Part shown: in pieces, positions 12,595 to 24,127 of the stretch | Numbering within the stretch: the first letter of the stretch is position 1 | Layout: the number at the start of each line of letters is the position of its first letter | Assembly: GCA_003116995.1 (NCBI GenBank) | Contig: BDSL01000118.1 | Location: forward strand, 62,001-126,000 | Source: Yamagishiella unicocca | Taxonomy: Eukaryota; Chlorophyta; Chlorophyceae; Chlamydomonadales; Volvocaceae | Direction: 5' to 3' | Length of the DNA stretch: 64,000 nt | Notes under the pieces: generated by a model | What the model was told of the DNA's origin: nothing | Seen by the model: the letters and a program-made list of their open reading frames with translations, nothing else | Databases searched by the model: none | Program-made: the position numbers and the translations under genes

Positions 12595-14365
12595 GGGAGG
12601 GGTATCGGCGGGGCCGCCGGCCGCCTAGCAGGTGGGAGGCGGTGCGGGGGGGTAAAAAAGCTCCTGCGGTGACCGAACGGCGGTGCAGGACACGCGGCGG
12701 ATCTCCCTCCCCCGCCCCCGCACCGCGTCACCCGCATACCCGCCCCCGCACCTGTACCCTCATACCCTACACCTCGTCACTCCGAACCCCGGGCCTTCAA
12801 CAACGCTTTTGAGGTGAACCTGGAAACCCAACCCCACCGCCGAATATGACTTGGGGGTGGGACTGCCACAGAAACCATGGATAAACCATCAGGAAGTCAA
12901 AAGTACGACCTTGGCCAGAAACACCATTTGGCCCCCCTGTAAGCATGAAAACCCACCCCAGCCCGCTCCGCCCCTACCCTGCAGGTACGACTGGAAGACG
13001 TTCGCGGCATTTCGATCGAAGCTGATTGCCGACACGTGCGGCTTCTCCTGCCGCTCGATGCGCACCACCTTGGCCATCACGTCGTCCAGAGTCATGTGCA
13101 GGCCGAAGGGCTTGGCTGCGGGAGCACACGCGGAGAGTGGAGTGGAGTGGGTTATTTTGGGGTGGGGGTTGCAAAACCTCCCACCCACCACCACTTTTGG
13201 GGTGGGTTGGGGGGGAATGTGGGGTCGGGAATGCGGCCTGACTGGGAGGAATGCTCGTTACGTTGAAGGCAAGTTGCGAGGCGGCGTCGCCCCAGCGCAC
13301 CTGGTCTGCGGCCCGCCAGGACCCTCCCTCCTTCCCTCCACCGGTGCACCCTTCCACCCTGCAACTCCTCTTCTCCCTGCCTGGCCCCCTCACCGTCCGC
13401 GCCTTGCCCGCCACCTCCCCTTCCTCGCAACCTGACCCACCCACCCACCTAGTACTTACCTTCTCCAGCCCCAGCACCCGCCCCCTCTACCCCCCTTCTC
13501 CAGCCCCAGCACCCGCCCCCTCTACCCCCCTTCTCACCCACAGGCTTCACCGCCGGCTCCACCTGGCGCTCGAAGCTGTACAGCAGATACACCATGTCGC
13601 CGTGGGCCACACCCATGGACCTGGGGGGGAGGCAGGAAGAGGGAAGGGGAGGGGTAGGGGTCGGGCGGGAAGCAGGGGAAGGGGTCGTGCGGAAAGAAGG
13701 GGAAGGGGTCAGGCGGGAAACAGGGGAAGGGGTCAGGCGGGAAACAGGGGAAGGGATCGGGCGGGAAGCAGGGTTAGGGGTCCAGCAAGGGTAGGGGGCA
13801 GGCGGGGCAGCAGCCTGGAGACTGGCGGGGCGGCCCCGTCAGGCTCGCGACATCAGGACAGCCCTCCCCTCCCGACCCTAGCGCGCCGCTCCGAAACCTA
13901 AAACCCTAAACCCCAAAAAACCCTAACCCCTCCGGCCCGGCCTCACTTGAGTGACGCGTCGTTGACTGCCATGTCCCTGAAGCTGTACGGCTCCTTGGTG
14001 GTCAGCAGCCCCGGCCGCTTGGACAGCAGCATGTCGTCCAGCGGGATAGCGAGCTTGGCGTGGATGGCGGCCTTGAGGCCAGCCAGGGTGGCGGAGTCGT
14101 CAACCTGGGATTGGGGGCCGGGGCAGGAGGGCGGCGAGGAAGCCGGCGGACACGACACAGTGGACCGAGCAGGAAAAAATACTGCGAAGTGAACGGGGCA
14201 AAGCGAGGGTTCGGGGATTGGGATGGCTCTCTGGGGTGGGAGGCTTCATCTTGCAGAAGAAACGCCGGAAAGCAATGTTGGCACGTGTCTGCCGTCCGCC
14301 TGCCAGTGCCCCTCTCTCACCTCTATCCGCTCCAGCCCATCCCTGGAGCGCAACCGTAGCAGCAT
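8617..14365 (-). CDS. NPL4: NPL4-like cofactor of CDC48/p97
   Basis: Ubiquitin-binding subunit of the UFD1-NPL4 adaptor that brings ubiquitylated clients to the CDC48 segregase. Eleven exons: 14321-14365, 13947-14104, 13538-13620, 12978-13115, 12095-12192, 11922-11975, 11193-11330, 10480-10574, 9921-10039, 9549-9661, 8617-8829. All phases agree, giving 417 residues, close to the plant NPL4-like length I remember. The N-terminus (MLLRLRSRDGLERIE) begins the ubiquitin-like domain. The inactive MPN core follows (FSIKRGGLLYGYV, VDFIYEPPQ, VGFIFCQS). The C-terminal NPL4 domain has HFEAFQCSDLAVRL, EVDNDFFLCPVRIMDH and LSDFHLLLWLA. No C-terminal NZF finger is seen, as in plants. Introns hold a GT microsatellite, minisatellites and a dispersed element. 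Confidence 0.94.
12528..12592. repeat. (GT)n microsatellite in NPL4 intron 4
   Basis: About 30 GT dinucleotides with one short interruption near 12541. It lies between exons 4 and 5, so it does not affect the protein. Confidence 0.95.
13640..13790. repeat. About 25-bp purine-rich minisatellite in NPL4 intron 2
   Basis: Five or so imperfect copies of a unit containing GGCGGGAAACAGGGGAAGG. Strongly G/A-biased on the plus strand, hence pyrimidine-rich on the coding strand. Confidence 0.8.
13895..13930. repeat. Degenerate telomere-like CCCTAAA tract
   Basis: Several CCCTAAA/CCCTAAAA-like units in a row, in NPL4 intron 2. Similar short tracts lie at 14801-14818 (TTAGGG-type) and 26160-26182. They resemble plant and algal telomere units but are short and degenerate. 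Confidence 0.6.
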
Positions 14366-17300
14366 CCTGCCTGCTCCTCCTCCTCCTTCGGACTCCCAGC
14401 ACCCTCCTCCGGGGGAAAAGAGCGCCTCGCTCCGGTCAGCCGCCCCTGCTACTGCTACTGCTGCAGCTCCTGACCTCCTCCCGCCTGCTGCTGCCGCCGC
14501 GATGGGGTTTTCCCCGCTCCTGCGCCCCCGCAGCGCCGATCCCTACAGGCCCGTGACCGTCGACGTCACCTCCGCCCTCTCCACCCGCTGCTGCTCCCGC
14601 CGGTCGGCTAGCCGGCGCTGCTCGGGCTGCTGCTGCAGCCGCTACTGCTGCTGCTGTTGTTGCCGCTGGCAGGCTTGGGCAGCCCTCCGAGTGACACTGG
14701 GTGGAGGTGGGAGCGGCGCGCGGCAGTAGCTGCGCCCAGTACCTCCACTGCCCCGTTCAGCAGTCCCACGTCCCTGGGGGCTGACGGGGCGATGCCCCGG
14801 GGTTAGGGATTAGGGTTCGAATTACTGGGGCAGCGGGCTGGGGCGGGTATGAAGGTGATTGAGGAGTGTGCGGGGAGGAGGCCAGCGTGGGTAGGGAGGC
14901 AGGGATGCCGCCAGCAGTGTGTGGCGCCCGCGTGCCTTCCTCGCCAGGCCATGTGCGTCGTTTTGGGCCAATGGAAGCGGCGGCCCCAGCAAGCACGCCG
15001 GTAGGCGGGTTAGAACCCACTTCCGCCGTCACCCAACAACTTTATCGGAAAATTTCGACCCAGATTCCACTTCCTTCTATCTACATCATCAGGACGTCAG
15101 CCATCGATGGGGATCAGCAGGCCGGCCGGCCTACGCAGCTGGGCAGGCCAGCTGCTGCAGCCCGCGTGGGGCCGCAGACAGGCGGTGGCGGCGGCGGCGG
15201 CAGCACGGCACACGGCAGCAGGCAGGGCGGGAGACGGGGGATCCCCAAGCAGGGCCGAGGGGGGCCGAGGGGGGCCGACGGGTGCAGACGCCGCTCCGAG
15301 CACGGGCACGAAGCCGCAGCCCGCTGGAGCAGTGTCACCCGCGTCCACCCCACCCCCTCGACGCCATACCCTCACCCCCGGGCCCCGCCACTGCCCAGCT
15401 GCGGCACATCCGTCTGCTTGGCGCGCGCGCGCACCGCCATCACTCGCGACACCCCACGAGCTGGGCCGGCCGGCATTCAGCAGTACCTGTCGCGTTTCAT
15501 CCTTCGTCCCGAGTAGCTTATGGGCTGTGCAGGCATATGCGCGCGTGCGGTGGAGTGGCGGGCCCGCGGGTGACGCCAGAAGTGGAAAATGGGCAGCGGG
15601 ATGCGTGCATTGAACAACCGGGTGGCGTTGTGCTGCCGGGCCACATGCGGTGCGGAATGGAAGGCGATTGGCGGTGGTGTATGCAGGTGAATGGCAACAT
15701 GTCATGCACGGGAGATGAGAGTGGCATGCAACCACGCAAGGAGGGGCAACCATTCGAGAATCAAAGCCAGCCAGAAAGACGAAGCGAGGGCTTCCGTTCA
15801 TGCATCGTAGATAAATATAACGGGTTTATCTTGTCAAAGGTTTATGAACAAGCTCGTGGACACAGAGCAGTCGCGACCAAGATGCAGGACAAGAGATCTC
15901 CAAACTTCCGCCTAAGCAAGACACTTTACTGACGCTTACACGAAATCACACCTTTTACTTGTGAACAGCGCCCTCCCCAGACGCTGCCTCGTTCTCTGTA
16001 GTCTGTATGAGCTACTCCGACAGCTGACGCGTGCACGCGTGTAAGAATTACAGGATTTGGTACACTTAAGCCTTCTTATAAAACATTTATATAACGTGAG
16101 TTTCTTACACGTTCAGCGATGAGTCTTCCAGATGTCCAGGGCAGCGTGTCCATACCTCCCGTACAGTGGGTGTAACCCGAAAATGCCTATCCAATCAGAT
16201 GCCGCCTCTTCAATCAGGTGTAACGGATCTAGCGGCTCTCTAAAAAGCCTGGGGAGGCACGAGGAGCGAGGAAACCACTAACACGACGTAAGACGCCAGC
16301 TGACGCCAGTCGACGCCAGCGGGGTTTCCGATCCCCTGTTTCCCATCGTAGCCCCATTCCGGCGTCTCCTGTTGTTCTGGTTGAGACTTGATGGGCTGTA
16401 ATGTTTACACGTCGCCCTGCCGCTTCTGCCTTGTATTATTGCTTGGAAACCCAAGAGAACCCACGCGGTTCTCCTAAATGCCTGCCTGCCCGCCACGCGC
16501 GCATCCTGCTTGGCTCAAAATCCGTATCTGTACACATGACCGCCGCCTTAGTGCCCCCACGCACACACATGCACCGTATTGCAACTCAGTCCCATATGGC
16601 TCCAAGACATCGATCGTGGCTTGGAGTTGCTCCGATACCCCCATTAGAGTGTACGACACGCACACGTGTCTCTCAGTGGTCCTAATAAATAAGCATTACC
16701 GCACCCCCTGCCACCCGGTGCGCTGGCGCTGGCCGCCGAAAGCCTCCCACGCGCGCTTTGGCAGGAGGCGCAAGGAATACTCCCTGCCATCACTTCAGAC
16801 AACAGCCGCCTCGTCTCGACTCACGCTCCCCTCGCTACGCCGCGCCTCATCTGTTCACCCACCAACCCACCCAGTAATAAAGTTCCTGTAGCGAAGCCCC
16901 TGTAGCGAAGCCACGAGTCATAAGAGATGAATGGCAAATTGCACGTCGCAGTATCTCCTCGCGACGCGTTGCGGTAAACGACCACCATATTCACGTGTTC
17001 GTTCCATTGGCGCCCCGCACACCCATGCCCCCGGCAGCAGCGGCAGCAGCAGGCGCCTAGGGATTTGCTTGGAGCGGCCGCCCGAACAGCATACACGGAC
17101 ACGCATACGCCCCAGGCCAACCCCGTCTCAGGCCCATCGATCCGCTCGGAGGTGGCCCAGCCTGGTAGCGAGGGTAACGGAAAGCTCCCCCCTCCGTCTC
17201 CAGCTGACGCCACTGCCCTAGTAAAGTCAGCCCGATCCACCTCCGCCTCCTCCTCGTCATTGTTACTCAACATGGTGAATTGGTGATGCGGCCACCAATC

Positions 17301-17643
17301 ATCGTCATCACCCTAGCAGCAGGGCGCTCCCAACAAACAAACCGACTCGTAACCGCACGCAACGAACACCTCTCCCGCTGCTGGGGCCTCCACCGCCGCC
17401 CAGCTTGTTTGCTTCTGCAGCAACAAGACCCCGCCATCACCATCACCACCACCACCACCACCATCATCATCAACCCCCCCTCACGACACACAACGGCTCC
17501 CCAGTCAGTCCCCTCATCTGCTGACAGCCATAACAGCGCCACCACCTTGCAACCAAGCCGCAGTGCCTCCAGTGACCAGTGCCTCTCGACCAGTGCCTCT
17601 CGACCAGTGCTTCTCGACCAACAGCCTGGCGGCGCCCGGGGCC
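14366..17643. other. Intergenic between NPL4 and AMT; no gene supported
   Basis: 3.3 kb containing the NPL4 5' UTR/promoter (next to 14365) and the AMT 3' region. Leu/Ala-coding simple sequence near 14380-14700 and G/C-rich frames near 15100-15500 lack splice logic and recognisable motifs. 15930-16330 is AT-richer and featureless apart from short GACGCCAG repeats near 16290-16320. Confidence 0.45.
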
Positions 17644-20600
17644 TTAGTCAGCCTGGGCGTAAGTGCCGCTGTCGTCGCCGCCGCCGTTGCTGTAGAACGC
17701 CGAGGCGGTGGTGGCGCCGGGGCCGTAGGCGGTGACGGGTGCTGGCGCCACGGTGCCGCCCTCGTAGGGCTCCATACCTTGCTTGGTCACGTCTGCACGC
17801 AAGGAGCGAGGCAGCGAGGTCGCGGGAGATGGTGGTGGTGGTGGTGGTAAGGGACGTCTGACGGCAACGGTTGGGCTATGCCGCTAGACGCAGAGGGGGA
17901 ATGCGGCGGGACAGTGAATGAGCCCGCCAAAACCCGAAAAGGCCACTCGGAAACGCCATCGTCGCCACCGTCGCCACCGTTCCCGCCCGCCCGCTGCGGC
18001 CCGCCTGCTGCGGGGCCCCTTTGCCGTCGCCTTTCTTCGCCGGTGTCGTGTCTGCGGGTTTCCTCCGCACCCCCCCCCCCTGCCGGCCCCCGCCGCTCAC
18101 CCAGCCCCGCCAGCTCCTGATCCACCGGCACCCTCAGCCGCCGCGCCATCTGGAAGATGTAGAAGAAGGCGCCCATCATGATGCCCACCCAGGCGCAGAT
18201 GGCCACCGCCTCGATGACTTGGCACAGCAGCACCTGGCCGTGACCACCGTAAAAGATACCGAACCTGGGGGACGGGGAAAGGGACGGGGACGGGGAAAGG
18301 GAAGTAGCAGCAGCGGCGCGGTGTGTGTGACAAAGTGATTACGGGATGGGCGAGTGGGGGTTGAACACGATAGGAGAGTGGCGCGTGAACCCACTACCGC
18401 CGCCCAGCCCTTGATTCGAATGCGTACCGCCCTCCCTAGACACAGCCCCTCGCTTTCCTCGCCTCCCCCACTACGCGCCCCCCTCCCCCCCTCAGCTGCG
18501 GTCCCCCGACTCACTTCCCGGACTGCTTGATGTCCATTCCAAAGCCGTGCGAGCCGTACACGTCCCGTACGTACTGCGGCTTGGCCAGTAATCCGGGGAA
18601 TACGACGCCCCACAGGCCGCAAGCCAGGTGCAGTGCCACGGCACTGACAGGGTCGTCTGGGGGCGAGTGGGCGGCGGAGGGGGGCGGGCAGGAACACCGG
18701 GAGGAGAGGGACTTCCGGGTTTTGAGGCGGCCAGGAAGCGTGCTAGGCGGATGATGGTCGAGTCGAGTGGTGATTTGACACAGGGAGTTGGACGCTCAGG
18801 AGTAAGGTCGGCTGCCTACGTCCCGCCTGCCCGTTGCATTCCCTTCTTCTCCGTTAAACCCCGTCAAACACAAGAGCCCGCAGGCCCTCCTCACCCTCCC
18901 TCCTCACCCTCCCTCCTCACCCTCCCTCCTCCCCCCCCCACGCCCCTTCAGCCGCTCACCAATCTTCAGCTTGTACAGCATCAAGTACTCGGCGCCGATG
19001 AACACGAGCGCCGCCCCCGCGCCACACAGCACCGCCGCCCACGGCTCCACCACCGCACAGCCCGCGGTGATGGCCACCAGCCCCCCCAGCGAGCCGTTGC
19101 AGACCAACACGGTGTCCCAGGTGGACGACTGGAAGTAGCGCCAGAAGAGGGTGGTGAGGCCGGCGGTGGCGGCGGACAGGGTGGTGGTGACGGCGATGCG
19201 GGAGACGGTGATGGCGGCGGTCTGCGGACGGGATCGGACGGGATACGGGGGCGGGGTGGAGGGTAAGGGGGCGCGTGGTGAGGCGGGCGGCGACGGGTTG
19301 TCGTGTTTGTGTACCGCGCAGGCGGGCCCTTTCCACCCCCCCGGTGGCGCCGTGGGTGCATGTGCGGGCCGCTGCTGGACCGTGAAAGCAACGGCCGCTC
19401 GGTTTACAGCTGCGAAAAGTGGCGGGGTTGGGGTGAGTGGCTGGGGCAGCGGCCGCCTGCAACTCGAGACGGGTGCGCTGGGGGAGACGCGGCTGGCTGG
19501 ACTGGGCTGGACTGGGTCGGGGCGACCCGTTTATGACTAAGGAGCGACAGTTTGGGACTTAGGCAAGGGGAGGGGAGGGGTGGGCGCATGCCGGCTGCGT
19601 CGGCGCTGCAACTGTGCAGCGAGTGGAATCCCTCACCGTGGTTGCGATAGTCAGGTTGGCCCCGGGGGTGAAGCCGTAGTACCCGAACCACAGCAGGAAG
19701 GTGCCCATCACCACCAGCGTCGCGGAGTGGCCCTTCATCTCGTTGACCTTGCCGGACGCGTCGAAGCGCCCAATGCGCGGCCCGATGACCTGGGGGCACG
19801 ACAGGGGGAGGCGGCGGACAGGAGGGAAGGGCAGCGGCCAGCGGTGGGCGCGGTGGGCTGGTGCTTAGGGTGCTGGTGGCGCTGCTCTGACGCCGCCTCC
19901 CGACCCTACCAACCCCTGGTCGGAACACGTGCTCGTCCGAAGTACGGCGACGCGACCACGCCTACACGCGCGCATAAGGCCCTGCCGCCATTCCCGGGCC
20001 TCCCCGGCATCCTCGGCCCCCTCCCCCGCCGCCACGCCCACAATCCCAGACCCCAGACTTCCCTCCCACCACCACACACACCCGCTCATGCGGGGGGAGG
20101 GGAGGTCTCCTATGTCGTGTACACGGGTTCCATCGCCATCCCCTCCGCTCACCCACGCGCCCATCAGCGCCGCCATGCCTCCCGTCATGTGCACCACCCC
20201 CGCCCCGGCGAAGTCGATGGCTCCCGTTTTGAGGATGAGGGCGTAGCCATCTCGTGACCTGCCGCAAGTGAGGCCGGTGCGGCTTGGTTTGGTTGGTTTG
20301 GTTTGGGTTTGGTTGGTGGCGGCTCGGTGTTGTGATGCTCCAGGGGGGGGAGGGCCCCGTGGTGACGCCCCCACGCACCTCTTGTTCCTCCTTTGCCTGA
20401 TCTTAGGTACCCACACCTCCTCCTCTCCCCTCCCTGCCGACCTACAGGTTTCTTGTCCCCTCCCCTCCCGCCCGCAGGAGCTTACGTGTTGAATGCCGAC
20501 AGCCAGCCGTCCGGCGACCACACCCAGTGCACTACCACGGGGTACACGAAGCTGCTGATGAAGAAGGCGTACGCGAGGTAGGCGCCGAAGCTGCAGCGCT

Positions 20601-22050
20601 CCGCCACGGCGCCGGAGACGATGGTCGTGGCGGTGGCGCAGAAGGACCACTGGAAGAACCACGAGTGCCAGCCCTGGGGAGAAAGGAGGAGAAAGGTGGG
20701 GGGTTTTGGGGTTTGGGGGTTTTGGGGGGGAGAAAAGGGTTGCGATGCGGGCACAGGTCTTGCGGGACCGCATCCGGGAAGTGCCCGCCGCGCTCACAGA
20801 TGCACGCGCGCACGACGACTGCTGGTCCGATCTGTTGGTGGCGTTGATGGCTTGCGGCAAGAAAAGAGCCGCTTCGGTTGGAGCGGCTCGCTTGGTACAC
20901 ACCGCAAGCAAGGCATATCTGCAATCGTGCAAGCCTCTCCCCCCGTGTCAAAGGCCCACATGCTTCACCTGGAACACACACGTGCCCCTGACATACCCAT
21001 ACCCACCCAGCCACCCACCTGCGTGCTGAAGCCGTCAAACTCCGCAGCTGAGTCGTCTGCGCCCATTTGTGTCGTGTATGACAAGGCAAAGTTCCTGTCG
21101 TAGCAGGAGAAAGGAAGGGATGGGATGGGATGGGATGGGATGGGATGGGATGGGATGGGATGGGATGGGATGGGATGGGATGGGATGGGATGGGATGGGA
21201 TGGGATGGGATGGGATGGGATGGGATGGGATGGGATGGGATGGGATGGGACGGGACAATGAAGCAGAGCCGGCTTGTGGGCGGCTGCAGGGACGGGGTGG
21301 TGATAGGTCGGGTAACGGCATAACGGCCGCAAAGGTGGCCATGAAAGAATGCACGACAGCTGCGTAGCAAGAATGCACAAGAATGTCCTATATTTTCAGT
21401 CGCCAGCACCCGTGCCCCCGTCGTTGCCAGCTGCTTTGTGGCCGCGCGCTACCGGCATCCAGCGACCGACCCACCAGGAGCCGATGAATCCATTCGATGT
21501 CTGATTCAGCTTATGCCCGTAGGCAAATGCAAAACCAAGAAGGTAGAACCCAATAGCTCCAGTGCACGCGTCGAGTATGTTTTTCATAAGGACATTCATG
21601 CTATTTTTGGAGCGGATTGCGCCAGCGCATAACTGCGTTACGAAGAAGTGACATATTACACGATAAGAAATCGCCATCAGGCATTGTGAAGGAAGGCTTG
21701 AAGCCGGCGGCCTGCCTTAGACCTCCGTGCATGCGCCACGGGCAGTCGTTGCTCACCAGCGCAAAGCCGAGCTGCATTGGCCCAAATACCAAATATGCAC
21801 TGAATAAAATGAACATAATATCCAAGCTCAGAGACACCTCGGCTGGAGCGGTGTTATCTACCACTTCGCTCATGTCCTGCTGCTGTTTCGCCAAGTACTT
21901 GAGCACACATGATACAGCCGCAACGCTGCAGTCGTAGTTGCTGCATATTGTGTCAGTAATATGCTTGTCCTCTACTAGCTCTAGCACCTGTTTCTGCTGC
22001 TCTTCGGTGCAGGAGTAAAGAAAGAGCGGCGAGTTTGGTAAAGTTGTCAT
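17644..22050 (-). CDS. AMT1-type ammonium transporter
   Basis: Polytopic channel of the Amt/MEP/Rh family, taking up ammonium across the plasma membrane as a trimer. Ten exons: 21757-22050, 21475-21632, 21019-21094, 20486-20673, 20153-20258, 19637-19789, 18960-19221, 18515-18656, 18101-18264, 17644-17792. All phases match, giving 563 residues. The family signature is clear ([58 protein letters not shown]). The two pore histidines expected from AmtB are present, at about H262 (VVHMTGG) and H422 ([11 protein letters not shown]). Hydrophobic segments fit an 11-span AMT1 topology with a cytosolic tail ending in Gly/Tyr/Asp-rich sequence. An in-frame Met six codons upstream (22068) is an alternative start. 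Confidence 0.96.
21116..21255. repeat. (TGGGA)n pentanucleotide microsatellite
   Basis: About 27 perfect TGGGA units, lying in AMT intron 2 between exon 2 (21475) and exon 3 (21094). On the coding strand it reads TCCCA. It keeps frames open on both strands and should not be read as protein. Confidence 0.98.
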
Positions 22051-22068
22051 GATGCCGCTTACTATCAA

Positions 22069-24127
22069 GTTGAGCTACTAAATTGGCGATAAACTTTGCC
22101 GCGTATCCGTTTTACACAACATAGTCGCGCCCGGTCGGAAGAGGAACGCAGCGTATGCGCAACAGTTGAAGGTAATCTATCGGAATATTTTCGCACGCAA
22201 GTCTCAACTGGAAGGCACGGCAAATTTGATTGTGTTATGCTGTACAACATCGACGCCACGTACGACGGAGTACCGCACGAAGTCCCTGTACTGGACTCCC
22301 TTACAAAGCCGCGAACATATCAACGGACGCCATCACCAGCGAACGTCGTCATCCAAGTCGATATGGCGCTCAAGTCGCAGACTCAGTCTGCTTGGGACGC
22401 ATATCAACCATCTGAACACCAGGCATCATCCGACAGGGCGCCATAGTCCACAATGCTCCAACATGGCCCACACCCAGAGGCCTCTTCAATGAACGGCATG
22501 CAATGCAAGCAAAACCCTGATTGCTCCGTGCTGAATCGCCCTACTGCCCAGGCCTCCGATAGGGGACCCAAGCGGTGACCGGCCTTGCAGACACGCCGTA
22601 GCGCCCGCCACAACCCCACCAATGTCACCCCAACCTCTACCACTGCTGCCTGTAACCTCGGACCTTCTTGTGGAGACCGCCGCGGCCCTCTCAGCCGCAT
22701 GACTCCCAGTCGCGACTGCCGTCAAAGGTGAAAGGCGCGCCTGTGCGCCGCGGCTGGTTGCATCGCCCGCCCGCTTCCAACCCACCTCCAAGCGGCCAGG
22801 GGGGTGGGGGGCAAGCCGGGCAGCCAGCCAAGAGAGGTCCGCTCCGGAACCCATCCCGCTAGTCCCGAATCCCGAACCAAAACCGTCAAACCGTTTTCTA
22901 GCCGAGCCTTGCGACCCAAGCGACGAAGGGTAGCGGACAACGTCACAACTAACAGCCGCCTGCGTGCTCCGGGGAAGGACACAGAGCCGCAGAGCTCAAA
23001 AACGCACGGATGCGACCGCAGAGCTCAAAAGCGCACGAATGCGACCAGCATCTAACCCCCGGTACCCCTTCTCGGCACGGCGGGATGTGAGATCAGGTGG
23101 GCCTCCTTCCGTGGTACGAGGCGAGCCGCTGCCTCTTTGTCGGCACCCAGACTGCAGGGCAGGGCAGGGCGGACACCCCCGCAACCCTCCTGCTACCCTA
23201 GCCGCCTGGCAGCCCTAGCCGCCCGGCCCGCGGCGCACCACCCCAGCGACACACGTCATCAGCGATCCCGTATGAACACGTGGACACGTCATCAGGGATC
23301 CCGTATGAGCACGTGGACACGTCATCAGCGATCCCGTATGAAAACGTGGACACGTCATCAGGGATCCCGTATGAGCACGTGGACACGTCATCAGCGATCC
23401 CGTATGAACACGTAGACACGTCATCAACGGAACCCATGCGGCGCGCAACCACACGCGACCAATCATGCACGGCGTTCTTCGCTGCTGACATGATGAACAT
23501 GATGATATGATGTTGCGGATGCTGCATGCTGCATTGCACGCGATTGCCGTACGATGCACCGAAACCACGCGCGTGCACATGCATGCCGCGCGGAGCCACT
23601 GCGGGCCCATGCGCTCTGCGCACACACACACGCACGGTTGCCCAGTCCCAGCAACACACGAACACAACCACACACTTACTCCCCCGCCGCTACTCTACCA
23701 CCGTAGCCCACTCCCCCCTTGCTGCCACCCAAGCCGCGGCTCCTAGGCTACATGTGCCGGGAACCAGTGGCCCATATGCTGCGGCAGTGTGGCTGCGGCA
23801 GTGTGGCTGCGGCACCTCACACCCCACCGGCCGGTGTCCGAGCTCTGCATCCCTGGAAGAAACAGCACCGACCGCTGCTGGCATCTCCCGCACCTCCCGA
23901 GCTGTCTCCCGAGCGGCCTCCATCCACGGCTGCCTCCATCCACGGCTGCCTCCATCCACAGCTGCCTCCATCCACAGCTGCCTGCAGAGGCGCCCTCTGC
24001 TGGTGTAAAAACACCTTCCAGCGGCCCCGCCCCGCCCCCCGGCTGCTCCCGCAACGGCACCGTGCCGTACCCAACGGTCCCCCAACTGCGTCCAACTGAG
24101 CATCTTCCCTACCCCTACTCTTACCCC
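22069..24127. other. AMT upstream region and phosphatase 3' flank
   Basis: About 2 kb containing the AMT promoter (right of 22068) and the 3' end of the minus-strand phosphatase. No plus-strand gene is supported: frames near 22100-22500 lack family similarity. A 33-bp tandem array lies at 23249-23428. CCATCCACGGCTGCCT-type short repeats occur near 23925-23985. Confidence 0.45.
23249..23428. repeat. 33-bp tandem repeat, about 5.4 copies
   Basis: Units start GACACGTCATCAGCGATCCC and end in ACGTG. Two subtypes alternate strictly: AGCGATCCC with ATGAACACG or ATGAAAACG, then AGGGATCCC with ATGAGCACG. The alternation points to duplication of a two-unit block. No coding role is evident. Confidence 0.93.

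Noticed and set aside
23249..23428. CRISPR-like array
   Set aside because: No spacer/repeat alternation: the units are contiguous 33-bp copies. The genome is eukaryotic.
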